Positions 1-12,188 of a DNA stretch of 64,000 nucleotides are shown in pieces; positions within the stretch are counted from its first letter, which is position 1, and every line of letters starts with the position of its first letter. Both the position numbers and the translations under genes were made by a program. The notes under the pieces are model-generated. The model saw nothing but the letters and a program-made list of their open reading frames with translations, did no database searches and had not been told where the DNA came from. The DNA is from Azolla caroliniana (Eukaryota; Polypodiophyta): contig JBHGNT010000021.1 of assembly GCA_043228905.1 (NCBI GenBank), forward strand, positions 4,030,001 through 4,094,000, in the 5' to 3' direction.

Positions 1-420
1 TTATCCAAGGTAGTATGATTCGAGCACTTTAGTAAATATATTCGCCATTTGTCAAGACGTCTAAATATGTTGGAGATTGACATCTTTGTCTACAATCATT
101 TCTTTAATTGTAATGCAACTCAATGTGGTTTTGTGATAAGTTGTGTGTTGTTAAGGTTATCACAATGTTGATCATGATGTTGAAGTCTTTAAAGATTTTA
201 TTGAGCTACACATACTCAAGGGCGACAACCATCCCCCCGTACTCTATCTCTGTAATTGAGAGAGTCATAGTTGACTTATTTATGTTGCTCCACGAGACTA
301 ATGCCGCTTCCCAAAGAGAAGATGAAAACATTTCAATCATCTATTTGTTGAACCTTCAATCAAATTGCCAGGTGGCTATTTTTTTGTTCCTCCAAGAGAT
401 AATGTTGTTTCCCCAATGAG
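1..420 (-). pseudogene. Degenerate Ty1/copia RNase H fragment
   Basis: Read on the minus strand, about 298 to 1 follows the end of a copia polyprotein. A 'SWSN..K' stretch leads into a degenerate 'TLSITEIEY' (family form ALSSTEAEY), then the RNase H tail with 'VNLQHI' and 'ANIFTKVLE' (family form ADIFTKPL). Several in-frame stops and shifts break it, so it is a dead relic. A second match to the 'LGSxxISWxxKK' block lies at about 360-420, so part of the RNase H appears duplicated or joined to another copy. The element continues off the left edge of the window. Confidence 0.7.
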
Positions 421-1657
421 AAGTTGAAAGTTTATTTTGATCATTGAGTCATCAAACTTCTAACCCAATCAACACCCATACACCCTTTGAATTAACCTAT
501 GAATTTCTCTTCTTTTGCAAGTGAATAGTTGGCATTTGTCCTTGGGTCTTTTACAAAGCACCTACGAGTATTGAATCAAACTTGCATGCCTTGTGACTGC
601 CACTAAGTCCTTGGGCCTCAAGGATTGTGTTCAAACACAAGGTGCCTAGTTGAGCTTTATATTTAAATACATCGCATAAATCCTTGATGACCTTTCTGGC
701 CATGGTTTTGTCTGATACTTTTGCATGTTTTCAATTATTTAGACTAGTGTAGTTTTCCATTCATTTCTTAAGTGATATTGCACATTTTTCAATTATGTTG
801 TTTCAAGTGGCAAACTCTATGACATTGAGCGGAGGTAGCTACTTGCTTGACAATTCAAAGTCTAATTTTCTCCATGAAAGGAAGAGTCATGGAATGCATA
901 GTATGGGAAAGAGAGAATTAATCCTCCAATATGTCAACAATATAAGATGGGAAACGAATAGATGATTTGAGTCATGTGGAGGCCAAATGCAAATAAGTAG
1001 ATACATTGATGTACATCAAAGATCTATTTGCCAAGATTATTGGAAGAAGATGAAGGACATGGCAATCATAATTATCACCGACTCTAATATTGAAAGAGGG
1101 ATTGGATATATGGCAACCTTAACAAATAAGTTGTGATTAATGGAACAACATCATCAAATTAAAGTGTGAAAAAAAACTGAATATGTTGACAAGATTGTCA
1201 ATGAGTTGACTTAATTTATTGGTGATATCGTTGATATGGTCAAACTTTGTTAGAAAGTTTATCTCTCACTATCATAGCTTTAAAACATCTATTCATGTAC
1301 ATGGATTTCTTAAATTTGAGAATAATAGTGTCTATACTGTTTTCATGGAAAAGCAAACTTTTAGGACAACTAATGATGCTTTGGAATGACAATTATAATT
1401 TATTTTTCAACTCGTGATCGAGAAAGAGGTTGTCTAGGGGAGGACAAGGAAGTTTTATAGGAAGAGGAGAGCAAACATTGGGAGACTCTACATCGACAAA
1501 GTTCAAGGAGAGAGGGTCATCAACGAGCACAATGGGAGAGAACCTTCAAGAGAATGGATGTTTATTAGGGCACACTATATGGAAAACATGTGCAAGGCAA
1601 TGTTTTTGATAGTTTGTTTTGGAAATCGGAGAGACACATACACTCCCAAGGTAACGT
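421..1657. other. AT-rich stretch with no supported gene
   Basis: No reading frame of convincing length or composition is present on either strand. The stretch from about 900 to 1560 has a gag-like feel (charged residues, stops every 20-40 codons) and may be a worn-out retrotransposon internal region, but no motif fixes this. Confidence 0.4.
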
Positions 1658-2435
1658 TGTCGTGAAGGATTCCGGCCATAAAGAGAAGTGGGGCCAAGCA
1701 CGCGCGAACGGGTGTGTGCACCGATGCACACGAACCAAGAAACATGTACAAACATAATGTAAATAGCATAGGGGCGGTAAGTACTAGGTAGTAGGAATTT
1801 AAGGGTACTTTAGAGTCCCACACGCGTAGAGAGAATCCGGGGATTTAATGTGAAGAAATCAAAGGGGGGGGGGGGATCTCTGACACTGATCACGATGTAA
1901 CGATCTCCCCTTGTGCTATAAAAAGGGAGGCTTGAGCCTATTTTAGGCATCCAGTTTTGGGAGGACGAAGTTCTGTTGGTTTGTGGGCCGAGCTCTCTCT
2001 CTCTCTCTCTCGTGTACGATTATGTAAGGAAGCCTCTGCTCGCGTAGGAAGCCCGTGAGCTCTCAACTAGAGGCTCCTGAATCTATTTGTGTGCATGTGT
2101 GGGTGGAGGGAAGGTGTGTTCCGATAATGCACGACTCTCCTACTGGCCAAGCCTGGTTGTATTATGCTTGCCTTAATCTATTTGTTTCCATAGTTCGGGT
2201 CGATCTCTTCTTGTTTCGGGTTTCATCTCTAATTTTGTTTCTTTGTGTTTGTTTCCTTGCTCTACCTGTGAACTGCGTGATGCGGTTCTTCTACGAACCT
2301 ATACATACGTTGTTCGGGTTTCGGCAACTGACCAAGCACTCCGTCACAGTTGCTTTTCCTACTCCCTCTGACTCCTTGGTCTAAGATCCCCGTGGTCTTG
2401 CATGTTTCAACACATACTAGTTGAAAACCGCAACA
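1658..2435 (+). repeat. LTR (copy A) of the gag-only element family
   Basis: The left end TGTCGTGAAGGATTCCGG matches the start of the LTR at 59843. The right end 'CCGCAACA' resembles the LTR ends at 49509, 51055 and 60614, and both copies carry a shared block near the end ('AAGA(T/C)CCCCGTGGTC' type). A TATA box (1917-1924) sits in the middle. The length, about 778 bp, is close to the 772 bp of the copy at 59843. A (CT)n tract and a poly-G run (1864-1875) lie inside. No primer site or gag follows, and the flanking 5-mers do not match, so this is either a solo LTR with a decayed target duplication or the remnant of a longer element. Confidence 0.65.
1917..1924 (+). promoter_or_regulatory. TATA box in LTR copy A
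   Basis: TATAAAAA lies about 260 bp into the LTR, in the same place as the TATAAAA of the related LTR at 60044. It would drive transcription of the element, not of a host gene. Confidence 0.45.
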
Positions 2436-2654
2436 TCGTAGAGTTGTTATAGATGGACGGTGATGAACCAACTGAATGTGGCAAGACAATTTAGTCTCTT
2501 ACACAAGCATGAAGATTTTTCTCGAATGTGGACAAAGACAAAGGTACGAGGCAAATACAACGAGACAACATTCTCATGCACGAGGAAGGACACCCGAATG
2601 CGAGCTAGGAAAGATATACGAGATGAATATGGGGAGAGGCCTCTCTCTCTCTCT

Positions 2655-2847
2655 TTTTATCGTAATCAGCTTACCCTAGTGGTAAGTTGTTAACACTACA
2701 AGCACTGCTTGGGTTCAAAACCCAATTTTCTCACTTCTCTCTATTATATACTTCATATATATCTCTTAATTCACTAGATGCCACTGTGGAATGTAGGGGT
2801 TGAACCCATGACCACCTGGTCTCCATTGGGCAACCTTACCAACTAAC
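2655..2847. repeat. tRNA-derived SINE-like unit, copy 1 (convergent tRNA-like ends)
   Basis: The left part has a tRNA-like head on the plus strand: CTTACC..GGTAAG D-arm-like palindrome, then GGGTTCAAAACCC in the B-box position. The right part, read on the minus strand, has a second head with B box GGTTCAACCCC at about 2800. The two heads face each other. The unit is followed by a (CT)n tract and a second copy at 2863-3074. This copy lacks the outer part of the right-hand head. Confidence 0.6.
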
Positions 2848-2862
2848 CTCTCTCTCTCTCTC

Positions 2863-3074
2863 TTTTATTGTAATTACCTTAAACCCTAGTGGTAAATTGT
2901 TAGCACTACAAGCACTACATTGTGGGTTCGAAACCCAACTTCCTCACCTCTCTATTATATACTTCTTATATATCTCCTAATTCACTAGATGCCACTGTGG
3001 AATGTAGGGGTTGAACCCATGACCACCTGGTCTCCATTGGGCAACCTTACCAACTAAGCTACATCCATCTGGGC
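2863..3074. repeat. tRNA-derived SINE-like unit, copy 2 (convergent tRNA-like ends)
   Basis: This is the longer copy. The plus-strand head ends in GGGTTCGAAACCC. The minus-strand head is nearly ideal: A box TAGCTTAGTTGG and B box GGTTCAACCCC, spaced as in a tRNA gene. It is flanked by (CT)n on both sides. A much older relative is recognisable at 21945-22095. Confidence 0.65.
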
Positions 3075-3184
3075 TCTCTCTCTCTCTCTCATGCGCGAGG
3101 TAAAAGAAATCCAGAGAATGGATAGATATTTATGGAGCCGAATACGTTCTTGTGTGGATAGATATATAGGGAGCTATAACCGTT

Positions 3185-3440
3185 CTGAGAGTTTCCAAAC
3201 TTGAACCAATTTGATTTCCAAACCGGTTACGCCTAAACCAATTTAGGAACCAATCTTTCAATCTAAATCCGTCCTCAAACACGGACCAAGGAGTCGGTTA
3301 AGCTTTAACTGGTTTGGAAGCCAATTTGAACCAAATCGGTTTGGTTCAGATTGCCCCACCTAACTCAAACCAGTTAAGGAAGCTCAAGCCTAAAACTGAA
3401 CCGTCAAACCATTTAAAAACAACTTTAATGGATCGGTTTA
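3185..3440. repeat. AACCGGTT-rich degenerate repeat
   Basis: The stretch is built from variants of 'AAACCGGTTA', 'AACCAATTT' and 'AACCAGTTAA' on both strands, giving many short inverted repeats. A block of the same style lies at 56570-56735. It is about 0.8 kb upstream of the SYP2 gene. It could be an old MITE-like repeat or a low-complexity tract. No terminal inverted repeat or target duplication could be fixed. Confidence 0.5.
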
Positions 3441-3712
3441 GGCTAGAGCTGAGATGTTGCCGATTCCTACAGTGTGGTGAGAGGGTAGTGAATGGGGAGG
3501 GGGGGGGGTTTCCGATGTTGTGAAAGCCACGAGGCGACCGGGCAAATATGATTGCGCTCTTCAGCTTTTTCCTTCTCCGAGACAACGAGACGAGGGTGGA
3601 CAACCCAAGGGGCACATATTGAATTTGTAGACACTTTTATAAGAGGGGGGGGGGGGGGGAGGGGTATCGTCAGAAATTGCTTCATCGATTATTATTTATT
3701 TATTTATCACAA

Positions 3713-3715
<3 letters not shown>

Positions 3716-3746
<31 letters not shown>

Positions 3747-3872
3747 GTATATAAATAAATAAATATATTGTGGTGTACCTTTTGTCTATGTGCGTTTCAC
3801 AATATATAAATATATAAATATATAAATAAATAAATATATTTATATAAATAAATAAATAAATAAATAAATATA
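3716..3872. repeat. AT-rich microsatellites
   Basis: An (AAT)n tract at about 3716-3747 is followed by (TAAA)n and (TA)n tracts at about 3800-3872. They lie in the upstream region of the SYP2 gene. A 15-base G run precedes them at 3645-3659. Confidence 0.8.
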
Positions 3873-4196
3873 TACACACAGAGGCAGAGCAGAGAAACAG
3901 AGGTCAAGAGACAGAGAAGAAAGAGAGGTGGGTCCCAATCTTTAGCTGGACGCCAGAACATCGCAGGATTTGAACTCCAGATCTCTCTCTCTCTCCCTCG
4001 TCTCCACTTTCTGTGCCCCCACGTTCCTGCCATAGCCAGGAGACTTTCTCTCCTTCGCTCTCGCCCACAGCCTAACACCTCTGCCGATGAAAACAGAGTT
4101 CTTGATTGATCCGCGCATCCGCATCTCTGAAGGACAGGGTAGGGAACCTGTGGGATCGTTCTCGCATCCCGGACCCCTCTACCCCTAGTGTGCAGT

Positions 4197-7100
4197 ATGA
4201 GTTTCCAGGATGTGGAGAAAGGTCCTTCCTTTCTTTTCAATTCCAGACAGCCTAAGGAGAATGAACACCATAGCCAAGAAGCTGTGGCCGCAGGGATCTT
4301 CCAGATCAACACGTCTGTCTTCAATTACAAGCGCCTCGTCAATACCCTTGGCACTCCCAAGGACACGCCGGAATTACGCCAGAAATTGTAAGTTTCTTTT
4401 CTTTCTTTCTTTTTGCTTTTATTTTATTTTATTTTATTTTACCTCAACATCACGAAATCAATGCAAAGACATAGAGAGGTCAATCGTTTTTGTCGTTTTT
4501 TTATGTAAGGAAAATTTAGAGTGAGACGGATTTCTTCCTCTCGCCAGTCTGATTATAGACTACAATAAGCTTCGCTTGCTATAATCTATCATGTATAACC
4601 GTGGTACTTTTATTATGGACCAAATGCATTAAGGATCTGTTTATATATTATTTTGTTGAACATCATTTTCTTTATCAGAGAATCTATGGTGTACCTTGTC
4701 ATCAGTGGTATTTGTTTATCAATTGCATCAAATATCTGTTTATGTAGCAGTGGGCACCTTCGTTTTGTAGCAAGTATTTATCGACTTTAGCATTGATTAA
4801 GGAAAGGAGAGGCAAGATTTTTTTCTATGAGAGTCTCCTTGCCTTTAGATTAAATATGTTTTATCCCTCTATATATTACAAAGTGTATGAAAATCTTGAA
4901 CCTTCAGTGGTTACAGAAAAAGAAACCCAAAATTTGCAGCTTCAGTTGTGTTTTTCATTTACTCCCATGAGTTAGTCAATCAGTTGCCTAGTTGGATGAA
5001 ACTGAAAGGACAGGTTAGAAACTGCAGGTTTGATGTTCCAGAACAGTCATATATCGAAAGTTACCCCACAGCTCAGCGTTGGCATTTGATTCCATATATA
5101 TGCTTCATCTATTATAATATATATACGTAATTCATTCATGAAAAATATATTCTAGAAAACAAAAGAATCGATGCACATACTGCGAAAATTTAAATGAGGA
5201 AAATTAAGACCGTAATTTGTTTTACAGAAAAATAACTGAATATAAACCATGTAGTGAGGCCAGTGATGCAATGTAACAGGTCACATAAGCAGTCTGATGA
5301 GCTCTGTTAAAAACAATACATCAAATATGTGATAAATAGACAACCTTCTTCACCATGCAAGGCTGAAAATATGTAGTTTTGTGAGGGATTGGGATGAGGT
5401 TTTATACACATTTTTCAGAAGCTTGTAATCTCTAGACTCCAGATTCTAGCCATATATTGCAAACACGGTTCTCTCCTACCAAGTTATTATGAATGGAATT
5501 TTGTAACTCGTAAGTACTCATCATGAATTTGTGAAAGTGTACATATAAAACGTAGTAACCGAAATTAATTTAACAATAAGACCACATGAATGGTGATATT
5601 TAAATCATAAATTATAAATGGCATATTGATGTAGTTTTTTGCGGCTTGCCTATGGTTAAAGATTCTCTCTTTTTGCCATTAGAATGATGACTGATGTGAA
5701 CGGATTAATGCAACAGAGTGTCCATTGAGAATGAAGATATAAAAATAGTCTTATGTGTTAAATAGAGAGTTAATTAATATGCTCCATTGCTCTCTGGTAC
5801 TTTTGTAAAGAAGTTGTTTAGAATACAGGGATTTATAAAAAGAATAGTTTGAGAAAAAGGCGGGAAAGTCCTTGTGTTCTGTGTGCAATTGGTCCCAAAT
5901 AGCCTATGAGATTGGCCAATATTTTATATTTTCATGTACTTGAGAAAAAGGTAGGAAACTCTATGTGTGGTCTGTGTGCAAATAGGTCCCAAATAGCTTA
6001 TGAGATCATGAAACAAGCAACATGTGGTTAATGATTTTATTGGCCTCAAGTCTTTAAGGGTAGGCTTCAATTGTTACCAATGCATGAAGGTTAGGTTTTA
6101 TCCTGTGTATTTGCTTTCTCGCATATACAGCAGAATACAAAAGAGTATCAGTTCTAAACAAGCCTCTGGTCTTATTTTCAGGCACAAAACTAGGCAACAC
6201 ATTGGACAATTGATAAAAGAAACATCTGCAAAACTTAAAGCTGCTAGTGAGGCTGATCAAAGCACTGAAATTAGTGTAATTCAAACTCGCTGGATTTGTA
6301 TTCACTATAATAATCACCTCTGGTTTACAGCATTGAATGAGAATTTCTTTGTGTAAGCAGTCTGCCAAAAAGATAGCTGATGCGAAACTCGCAAAGGACT
6401 TGCAAGCGGTGTTGAAAGAGTTCTATACAGCTCAACGAAGTGCTGCTGAACGGGAAACTGCCTATGTGCCTTTTGTTCCTCAACCTGCTTATGTGCCTTC
6501 TCAGTAAGTTATATTGAACAATCCAGTAAAAGACATTAAACATCAGTAAATGTTTCTATGGTGTACATGTGATTACTTGCTGATCTAACTGTTGCTATTT
6601 CGGTGAATTTCAAATAGCAGCTACACTCCTAATGAACCAATTGAAGAGTTCCAAAATCCAGATTATCGAACCTTATTATCAGAGCAGAAAAGGTATCAGC
6701 AATAGAAATATTGAGTTAAATTGCAACTGTAGATTGTCGATGGGGTATGATATAACTTTCACCACAGGCAAGAAGTTATTTTATTGGAGAATGAAGTAGT
6801 CTTCCATGAAGCTTTGATAGAAGAACGAGAGCAAGGCATTCGGGAAATACAACAGCAAATTGGAGATGTTAATGAGATGTTTAAAGATCTGGCTGTTCTA
6901 GTCCATGAGCAAGGTGTTATAATAGGCAAGACAGCTGATCCCTTCTAGTTGTGTCGATTCACATTTACTTGATTGGTTATATCTTCTATTGAGCATTGAC
7001 ATTGATTTCCTGCTTGAAAATATTAGATGACATTGATTCCAACATCGAAACTACACATGCTGCAATAGCACAAACTAACCGACAGCTTGCGAAGGCTACA

Positions 7101-7293
7101 AAGGGCCAGAAATCAAATTCATCTCTGGTAAGTATTTTCTCTCTAGTAACTGCAGTAATTGCCGCCAGCCATTTTTGTAAGGTTCCCTACTAAAATTTGA
7201 CATACATACTTGTCCTTGGTTTTACAGGCGTGTCTATTATTAGTAATTTTTGCAGTAGCACTGGTCATTGTCATCATAGTTTTGGCAACATGA
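4197..7293 (+). CDS. SYP22: SYP2-type Qa-SNARE (vacuolar/prevacuolar syntaxin)
   Basis: Seven exons join in frame: 4197-4387, 6182-6275, 6361-6503, 6618-6692 (or from 6621), 6768-6925, 7027-7127 and 7228-7293. They give 275 residues (274 with the other acceptor), close to Arabidopsis SYP22. The start MSFQDVEKG and the block '[14 protein letters not shown]' are family hallmarks. The N-terminal three-helix domain covers roughly residues 30-150. The SNARE helix follows, with its zero-layer glutamine at about 216 (HEQG). A C-terminal anchor is at 256-275. The protein should sit in prevacuolar or vacuolar membrane and pair with Qb, Qc and R SNAREs for fusion. Intron 1 is long (1.8 kb). Intron 5 (6926-7026) begins GC instead of GT. 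The acceptor of exon 4 is TAGCAG, so one serine may be included or skipped. The paralogue within SYP21/22/23 is not resolved. Confidence 0.93.
5851..6010. repeat. Two-copy tandem duplication in SYP2 intron 1
   Basis: Two copies about 91 bp apart begin GAGAAAAAGG at 5851 and 5942 and share 'GGTCCCAAATAGC'. They are diverged and lie entirely in intron 1. Confidence 0.75.
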
Positions 7294-7592
7294 CTTGCAA
7301 GTTACTACTCATAATGGTGCTGAGACAATTTACCTTTATGCGTTGAGTATCCAGGGACACACAATCAACAAAATCATGTGTCATAATCAATGCCTTGTTA
7401 CATTAAACCTTCACCCCTGTAACAGTTTGCCCTATGTAATAGTGGCCAATGCATTCTTTTTCTCATGTGTACAGATTGCAGTTGTTTCCCAATTTTGAAC
7501 TAATATGAACCATTTGCATTCATATTTAGTTTATTCGAGTTGTTCCTAATCTATCTCTGATAAATTTTCCATTTGGACCTTATATTTCTAAG

Positions 7593-7598
7593 AATAAA
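7593..7598 (+). terminator. Candidate poly(A) signal of the SYP2 gene
   Basis: AATAAA stands 300 bp after the stop codon, in AT-rich sequence. It is a plausible near-upstream element, but plant poly(A) signals are loose and other sites are possible. Confidence 0.3.
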
Positions 7599-10500
7599 AT
7601 ACCCCAGGCAACCATTAACCAAAGCTCTCCATCTCTACACTTCCCACTGAACACACAGGATTTTGAGCCTTCTGGGCAAGCATAAGGCTAAGAGTTGAAG
7701 GGATAAGTTCCATTCCTAATCTTTTGCCATCATGAAAGGCACACAAATGGTGGGGATTCAATTCCTATTACAGTATAACAGGATTAAATGCACGTAGCAT
7801 CTAGGTTGAAGATATTAAGCCTTCTGGCCCCTGGCCCAACTTAAGGCTCACAAAACTACATGCATCTGGCATTGTGATCAAAGAAATTGGGCCTACTAGT
7901 CAAAGCTTAAGGTTCAGGGGGTTATATTCATATCACACCATGGTCAAAGATTATGGGTTAATTTCTATTCATACTCTTTTGCGTGTGAAAATTACCATTA
8001 CAACCCAGACTCATGGAGTATTGTTGCATGTTATACCTAAATCTTTTACCCAATTGTAATAGCTATTCCGAACAAAATCTCACCATTCTGCAATGACAAT
8101 TTCATTGATGTCAAAGATGAACATATAAGCGGGCAACACGAGGAGATCAAAATGAGCTATGGAACATTCAAGTCACTATTGGAATGTTGGAGAGAAGCCT
8201 TAATGTGTATGTAACAAGTTTCTGAACTTACTAGACGGATGTCTTTTCAGAAAGGTTCTATTCTCATCTTGAGTGATCAGATGTGAAGAAGTTACTAAAT
8301 CTTGCAAGAGATGGAAAATATGCATGCAATAAGTTTCTGAACTTACTAGGGGGATGTCTTTTCAGAAAGGTCCTTCTATTAACACCTTGAGTGATCAGAT
8401 GCGACGAAGAAGTTACTAAAGCTTGCAAGATGATTTTCATCTCTTGTTTGTGTTAAACATGTTAGAGCAAAGCAAAGGTTGAGCTCATCCACGAATAATA
8501 AAAAATTGAGCAGGGGATATGAACACACACACAAGCTAGAACTGATTAAATATTTCCAAATGTGCAAATCTCGTCAAAAATATTATCGTCTAGGAACATG
8601 TTGGATAACTCAAGCTGATATATTCTTCTTTTTGGGACTTCTTCTCAAGTCTCGTAGCTACTTTTTATGTCATCCATATTTGTTAATTGATAGGTCGGGT
8701 AAGTTAATAATATATGTCGTTCATATTTGTTAATTGATAGGTCAGGTAAGTTATATATTATTACGATTGGTTTCTAGGCGGAAGGCAATGCCCCATCTAA
8801 TCTACCCGGTTAAAATTTTGGTGATCATTCCATTGAACCAGACTAGTCATGAGTGGTGTTGGAAGGTTCGTCAGAAGTAAGAGAACCCTAGATAAGATAC
8901 CATGTTTTGTAAGAGGAGCAATATCCATTTTTTTATGGAGACTTTTGGGGGAGGTGCCAAGCGAATGCTTGGTGGGGTTTACTTCAAAGAGAAGATGAGG
9001 AGGGGAGGAGGATTGATTCCATCCGTCAAAAATATCTAAAGATGCCCATATATATGTGTGTGTTAATGCAAAAGCCCATTTGCTATAAGAACAAACACTG
9101 GTTCCCACACAGAAAACTATACAACATTTCCAAAGTGATGGATATATACAAGACTACTACACCTGTTTTTAATCCTTCAAACTTTTTTCGCAGGGTTCTA
9201 TACCCTTTATATGAAATCTGTGGATTTCTAAGCAAGCATGTGCCTCTTGTATTATTAGTTCAAGGATGTCAAGGATCACAGATTGGGCAGATGGAAATTT
9301 CTAAGTGTTCTATTTCAACGTTGTTGGTCTTTCCATTCCCTTAGTTCTCCATGATCCACCATCCCCGTCTTTACTCTTTATTAGTTTGTTGCAAATATTA
9401 AGTTCCAGAGTTTTTCAATGGTTTCTTCGCGGCATAATTATTAATAGCTCGTAATTAGTCAGTGTAAATGATAAATTCTGGTCCTTGTGCCAGTGATCAA
9501 AGTATGTTGATTTGAAAATCTAATGTTCCATCATTTTTCTTCTTTTTGGGTAACTTTCAGTAAATTATATCCATATGCTTACTACCTGAAGGACATCGGA
9601 TCAAAATAAACCCAGAATCACAGCCCCCCAAGATCGTGATTCGTTATATCGAAAGAAACAGAATCTGAAGAACATTGTCTGGCATGGGATAAAAACGGAA
9701 TCAAGGCAAATCTACATCCACTCACTATATATCAGTATTTGAACAGTTAAGAATCCTGATTTGGAGACGTATTAATACATAGCATATGTCATGATGATGT
9801 ACTTGAATTGAATTATTGTTTAATCATGAGAATGGATAGATTCGTCTAAAGATATCATTCACTCAACTTGAAACTGTCAATATTGTCAAAATCAATCAAA
9901 TAAGACATACATTAGAACTAAATGAAAACCACATATTTTTATTTTGTATACCACATGATGTGATCTCTCCTGTTTACTACAGCAGATAATGCTACTACTA
10001 CTGTCCAGGATGTCTGACCAAAGGTATGCAATGTGTAAAACCTTGTGAGTATGCAAACCATCAATAAGTAGAGGGCAGTGAGCCAATTGCCAAATTGCCT
10101 TCATCAAAATTTTCTTCTTTTGTCCTTTCTTTTGTTCATAATTGACAGACTTTTGCTTTATGATTTCATTCCATTGATATAGTGAAGAAAGAAATTGCAA
10201 TATTTTAGTACGGCTCAGCTATGAATCAAGAACATTATATGAACCTATGAACAAAATACAAGCAAACTACAAACGAGATATAATCAAGAAAATTCAAGCA
10301 ACATGTATAGTGCCATGATGAGTGCAACCAACCAAGAGAAATTAGTCAAAAGAGTTTCGTAAATGGCGTTGACCCCGCAAAAAGCCTGAAGACTCCCTTC
10401 ATATAGTGCCGACTATCCATGTCGTATAACTCTATAAACTCCGACTATATATAACATGCAATGTAGATAAGATTCTCCATTTTCATGACATCCATGTGAG

Positions 10501-12188
10501 ATAATTTTCGAATAATGATTCCATTGTATAGCATGCAAACAACTACACTATATATTTGCCAACTCTAGATGCAATAGTCACTTTCAATGTGGCATAACTG
10601 GACACTACGCATGCTCATCACACATAAATACATCCAAGGAAAATAGGTAGATCTATCACAAATATATAAATCTCTTGAAATATTTTTAAAAGATCTCATA
10701 ATGAGTGTTCCAAATCTTTGTCATACATTTAAAGAAAAGCATAATCCAATCATTGATATGACATGTGACTTGTTCATTCAAATCTTTACACAATAAAAGC
10801 CTGGATGGCTTAGCTTACAAGATACAAGAAGGTTTTTGTATAATGAGCAAACCCATTACACGATGAAAGCTTAGATTACAATTCACAAGATACAAGATAA
10901 GTAACTTAATTTCTTGAAAACTCATTACCATGAATTCACACAATGTAGGAGTCTATGCTTGATAATGTTTTGATACCCATGCAGCTTAGGCTTATTAAAA
11001 AATCGAAAATTCAGAAAATTCCCTTCAGATAAAATTCAGCTAGTTATCTACTCCATCCGAGTTTCTACGCACCACATATCTATCATTCTTCGAAATTTGA
11101 AAGCCATTTTCATTGGAACAACATAAATTGTAGTTCCATGCATTGGCGTTGAAAAAAATCTGAATTTTGGATGATGAGGGTGATAAGGAATATGCTCACA
11201 TAGATGTTGTGGAAGAGGAAATGTGCATAGGATCCATATAAAGATGGTTTGTATTATGGTTGAGGAAGACAACGAAGAGGCTGCACCATATCATGGATGA
11301 ATATAATGGATAGCCCATAACATGGGATGTTATCATGCATGGGTCATGGATGGGAAGTACATGTCTGAAGATTCCAAAAGCCATCCAAAATGTGTTAAAC
11401 CTCACCAATGACTTGCTCCTCAAATAAACATATTAAAAAAATGGTTTTGACTGCATGGGGGACTTGGATGGAGCCACAAATCAAGTGGAATATTAGGTTC
11501 TGATGCATATATCATAGCAAGATTAGGTTCTCAGATACACAAGCACACATGCATCATTCATACTTGGCAATACATGCATGTACTACATATCCAAGCAATA
11601 TTAGACTCAATCCTAAAACAGAATGCATACATACAACCACACACATGTATCAAACATAATACATACTTAGTAATATATTTATTTGAATACATGCACATAT
11701 CCAAGCAAGCAATATCAACTCCCCCCATACCAACACATACATACATGTGAAAGCTAAGCAATATTACCTCCTCACATCAATTAAGCATTGCATTTCAGAA
11801 AACCAGCATTTACATTTCATTTCCAAAAGCCTTTTGAGTTGGAATATGTAACTACAGGCACTGCAATATATACATGATGCAAATCTAATTATTCTATACT
11901 CTCTGGAATCACCAACTATTTCCAAGGCAGGCTATCACGAAACAAGGCAATCCGCCATCTTCTCCAGATTGATGGAGCATGCTCATTATATACACAATTG
12001 CATTGAATTTGTCAAACCTCATGATTCCCCATCCATAACACTCCACGATCACTGCACAACAACCGTGTATAAAGTCATGAATGTACCACATGTTGAGATA
12101 TATATGACTGCAGTAACCATTACAAAGTAGTGCCATGCTCGTCTGATTTGTTTCCAAAAACCCTTGCTATTTTTTTCCCCTGTTCTTC
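7599..12188. other. Intergenic, no supported gene
   Basis: Both strands carry only short frames without recognisable domains or splice-linked neighbours. The stretch is AT-rich. It contains a 115-bp tandem duplication (8216-8440) and a small repeated block at about 8668-8750. Confidence 0.5.
8216..8440. repeat. Two-copy tandem duplication, period 115 bp
   Basis: Copies begin AAGTTTCTGAACTTACTAG at 8216 and 8331. They share 'ATGTCTTTTCAGAAAGGT' and 'GAGTGATCAGATG', with scattered substitutions and small indels. Confidence 0.85.

Noticed and set aside
2863-3074. Functional tRNA gene in the SINE-like unit
   Set aside because: No complete cloverleaf or acceptor stem; the unit is duplicated with its flanks and has an old relative at 21945.
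3797-4324. 175-codon minus frame over the SYP2 upstream region and first exon
   Set aside because: Overlaps a confirmed exon on the other strand and ends in AT microsatellites.
9892-10200. 102-codon minus frame in the intergenic part
   Set aside because: No known domain, poor codon character and no neighbouring exon that can be joined by good splice sites.
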